A stretch of 8,035 nucleotides of DNA from NCBI GenBank assembly GCA_014523595.1, contig JAATVN010000091.1, forward strand, positions 1 through 8,035, in the 5' to 3' direction. The DNA is from Nitrososphaerales archaeon TH5888 (GTDB lineage: Archaea; Thermoproteota; Nitrososphaeria; Nitrososphaerales; Nitrososphaeraceae). The notes below the pieces were generated by a model. The model ran no database searches. It had not been told where the DNA came from and saw only the letters and a list, made by a program, of their open reading frames with translations. Shown here piece after piece: positions 7,293-8,035 of this stretch. Position 1 is the stretch's first letter; each line of letters opens with the position of its first letter. Made by a program: the position numbers and the translations under genes.

Positions 7293-7787
7293 GTGTCTAG
7301 GCAGGTAGATAAAAAAGAAGCTACTATATCAGATTTGGATAGAAAATTATTAAAGCTTTTACTATCGCCAAATGGTGATTTAAAATCCACCAAAGATTTA
7401 TCAGCAAAATTAGGAATACCCATTACTACTGTTAGAAGGAGACGTCAGCGGTTAGAAGGCAAATTCTTAAAGATGCATTATATATTGGATATAGAGAAAT
7501 TTGGCTGGAAACGTGTTGACTTTTTTATTTCCATAAGGGATGGGATGGTAAATGCTGTTGCTAATAAAATGCTCGATTTTGATGAAGTGACATATATCGG
7601 TAAGAGCATAGGCGAACATACAATTGACCTGAGAGTAGAAACAATTCTTAAGGATAATGCTTCAATCCTTGACTTCCTTGAAAAAATAAAGGCGATGGAC
7701 GGAATTAAGGACGTAGTATGGAGTGAAATTGTTAGTGTTGTCGGTAGAAAAATATCAGTTCCCACCTCGATTATTGACAAAATTTGA
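7293..7787 (+). CDS. Lrp/AsnC-type transcriptional regulator
   Basis: A 164-residue DNA-binding regulator. Residues 14-56 form an AsnC-type winged helix-turn-helix, with DLDRKLLKLLLSPNGD (14-29), KDLSAKLGI (34-42) and recognition helix ITTVRRRRQRLE (44-55), unusually rich in Arg. Residues about 62-152 look like the beta-alpha-beta-beta-alpha-beta ligand-binding/oligomerisation domain of Lrp proteins (YILDIEKFGWKRVDFFISI through VVWSEIVSVVGRK). The likely start is GTG at 7293; an in-frame TAA at 7275 excludes anything much earlier, and an ATG at 7288 is out of frame. GGAG (7289-7292) abuts the GTG with no spacing, so it is unlikely to serve this start and a leaderless transcript is possible. 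The gene lies 37 bp after the integrase fragment, on the same strand, inside the direct-repeat interval. Its ligand and targets cannot be inferred; it may regulate element genes or be resident chromosomal DNA. Confidence 0.82.
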   Translation: MSRQVDKKEATISDLDRKLLKLLLSPNGDLKSTKDLSAKLGIPITTVRRRRQRLEGKFLKMHYILDIEKFGWKRVDFFISIRDGMVNAVANKMLDFDEVTYIGKSIGEHTIDLRVETILKDNASILDFLEKIKAMDGIKDVVWSEIVSVVGRKISVPTSIIDKI

Positions 7788-7862
7788 CGATCAGGTGTTT
7801 CACAATTATGTGATTACGCATCTACTTGCTCATAGAAAATCGTAATGTAATATCTATCATTT

Positions 7863-7882
7863 CATGATGTGGACGTAATGTA
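7863..7882 (+). repeat. Right copy of 20-bp direct repeat (putative att site)
   Basis: Identical to 6665-6684 at the end of guaB. The base after the match is C, giving TAC where guaB has its TAG stop, and upstream sequence is unrelated to guaB. This copy is therefore not a long duplicated piece of the gene. It lies between the Lrp-type gene and the convergent partial gene. A further 9-bp match, cgtaatgta, lies just before it at 7841-7849. Confidence 0.85.
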
Positions 7883-7901
7883 CTGTCTTTGGTTGACAGT
7901 A
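7881..7901. repeat. Inverted repeat abutting the right direct repeat
   Basis: TACTGTC (7881-7887) and GACAGTA (7895-7901) are perfect inverted copies separated by 7 nt. The left arm overlaps the last two bases of the direct repeat. The arm and spacer lengths resemble a tyrosine-recombinase core (two inverted arms around a 6-8 bp crossover) or a dimeric repressor site. As a transcription hairpin it would be weak, and no T-run follows on either strand. Confidence 0.5.
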
Positions 7902-7929
7902 ATATTTCGAGATAATGGAAAAATTCAAA

Positions 7930-8034
7930 TTATTGAACTTGATAAGTCAAAGACTCACTACTTTCCACACCCGCTTGTAATGCAGTTCCCAAAACTGTAA
8001 AAGTTCCAACTTCATCTTCGCCGATTACAAAAGT
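7930..8034 (-). CDS. C-terminal end of an unidentified protein (partial)
   Basis: A - strand frame open from the window edge ends with TAA at 7930-7932 and encodes the last 34 residues of a protein, with stretches such as TFVIGEDEVGTFTVLG and ALQAGVESSESLTYQVQ. Composition (Gly, Val, Thr, acidic residues) looks like real soluble protein rather than an antisense shadow. I do not recognise the family. A faint resemblance to the N-terminus of V/A-ATPase subunit F (VIGDEDTV-type) is in the wrong place, since this is a C-terminus. The gene converges with the Lrp-type regulator, and its stop lies 48 bp beyond the right direct repeat, so it would be the first flanking gene outside the putative element. 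Confidence 0.45.
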   Translation of the reverse strand, partial: TFVIGEDEVGTFTVLGTALQAGVESSESLTYQVQ

Positions 8035-8035
8035 A

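Larger units (their letters stand above)
6665..7882. mobile_element. Putative integrated-element remnant at the 3' end of guaB
   Basis: The segment is bounded by the two 20-bp direct repeats, about 1.2 kb apart. It carries a tyrosine-recombinase N-terminal fragment next to the left repeat and an Lrp/AsnC-type regulator before the right repeat. Integration at the 3' end of a gene, with duplication of the gene's end and an integrase beside one boundary, is the known pattern for archaeal integrative elements, which more often use tRNA genes. The integrase lacks its catalytic part, so the element should be immobile on its own. One point against a simple reading is that the right copy continues TAC, not a stop, so either it has mutated or the repeat arose otherwise. 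Base composition does not differ obviously from the flanks. Confidence 0.55.

Noticed and set aside
7800..7813. Small hairpin TCACA-ATTA-TGTGA after the Lrp-type gene, considered as a terminator
   Set aside because: The stem is only 5 AT-rich base pairs with no T-run after it; such hairpins are expected by chance in this composition.
7878..8000. A + strand open frame of 40 codons starting at the ATG in the right repeat
   Set aside because: It has no promoter or ribosome site of its own and unremarkable composition, and it overlaps a - strand frame whose translation looks more like real protein. It is better explained as a shadow.

Overview
The window looks like a piece of an AT-rich thaumarchaeal (ammonia-oxidising, Nitrososphaeria) chromosome. 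The evidence is an archaeal-type SRP RNA, a radical-type Dph2 diphthamide enzyme, archaeal TATA-like promoters, frequent TTG/GTG starts, an archaeal-style dihydropteroate synthase, and an IMP dehydrogenase with a C-terminus of the kind I associate with thaumarchaea. The low GC content fits a Nitrosocosmicus-like or Nitrosopumilus-like genome, but I cannot fix the genus from sequence alone.

Layout: (1) 1-319, SRP RNA on the + strand, with both ends pairing to close helix 1. (2) 349-1350, dph2 on the - strand, convergent with the SRP RNA. (3) 1424-4099, a long GH133/GDE_C-type alpha-glucan (amylo-1,6-glucosidase-like) hydrolase on the - strand. (4) 4100-4277, a divergent promoter region. (5) 4278-5153, folP-like pterin-binding synthase, and 5246-6685, guaB, both on the + strand and both with TTG starts. 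(6) 6685-7862, a short accessory segment holding an N-terminal-only tyrosine-recombinase fragment and an Lrp/AsnC-type regulator. (7) 7930-8034, the C-terminal end of an unidentified - strand gene that runs off the window.

The most interesting signal is a perfect 20-bp direct repeat. One copy is the last coding bases of guaB (6665-6684) and the other lies about 1.2 kb downstream (7863-7882). Between the copies are the integrase fragment, which starts 43 bp after the first copy, and the Lrp-type gene. This is the architecture of an element integrated at the 3' end of a protein-coding gene, restoring the gene's end as it inserts. The integrase has lost its catalytic domain, so the segment reads as a decayed or non-autonomous remnant, or as an integrase-fragment/regulator pair retained after loss of the rest.

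The other genes are housekeeping: protein targeting (SRP RNA), translation factor modification (Dph2), C1-carrier pterin synthesis (FolP-like), GMP synthesis (GuaB) and storage-glucan turnover (GH133-like). They do not form one operon. Each appears to have its own TATA-like element.
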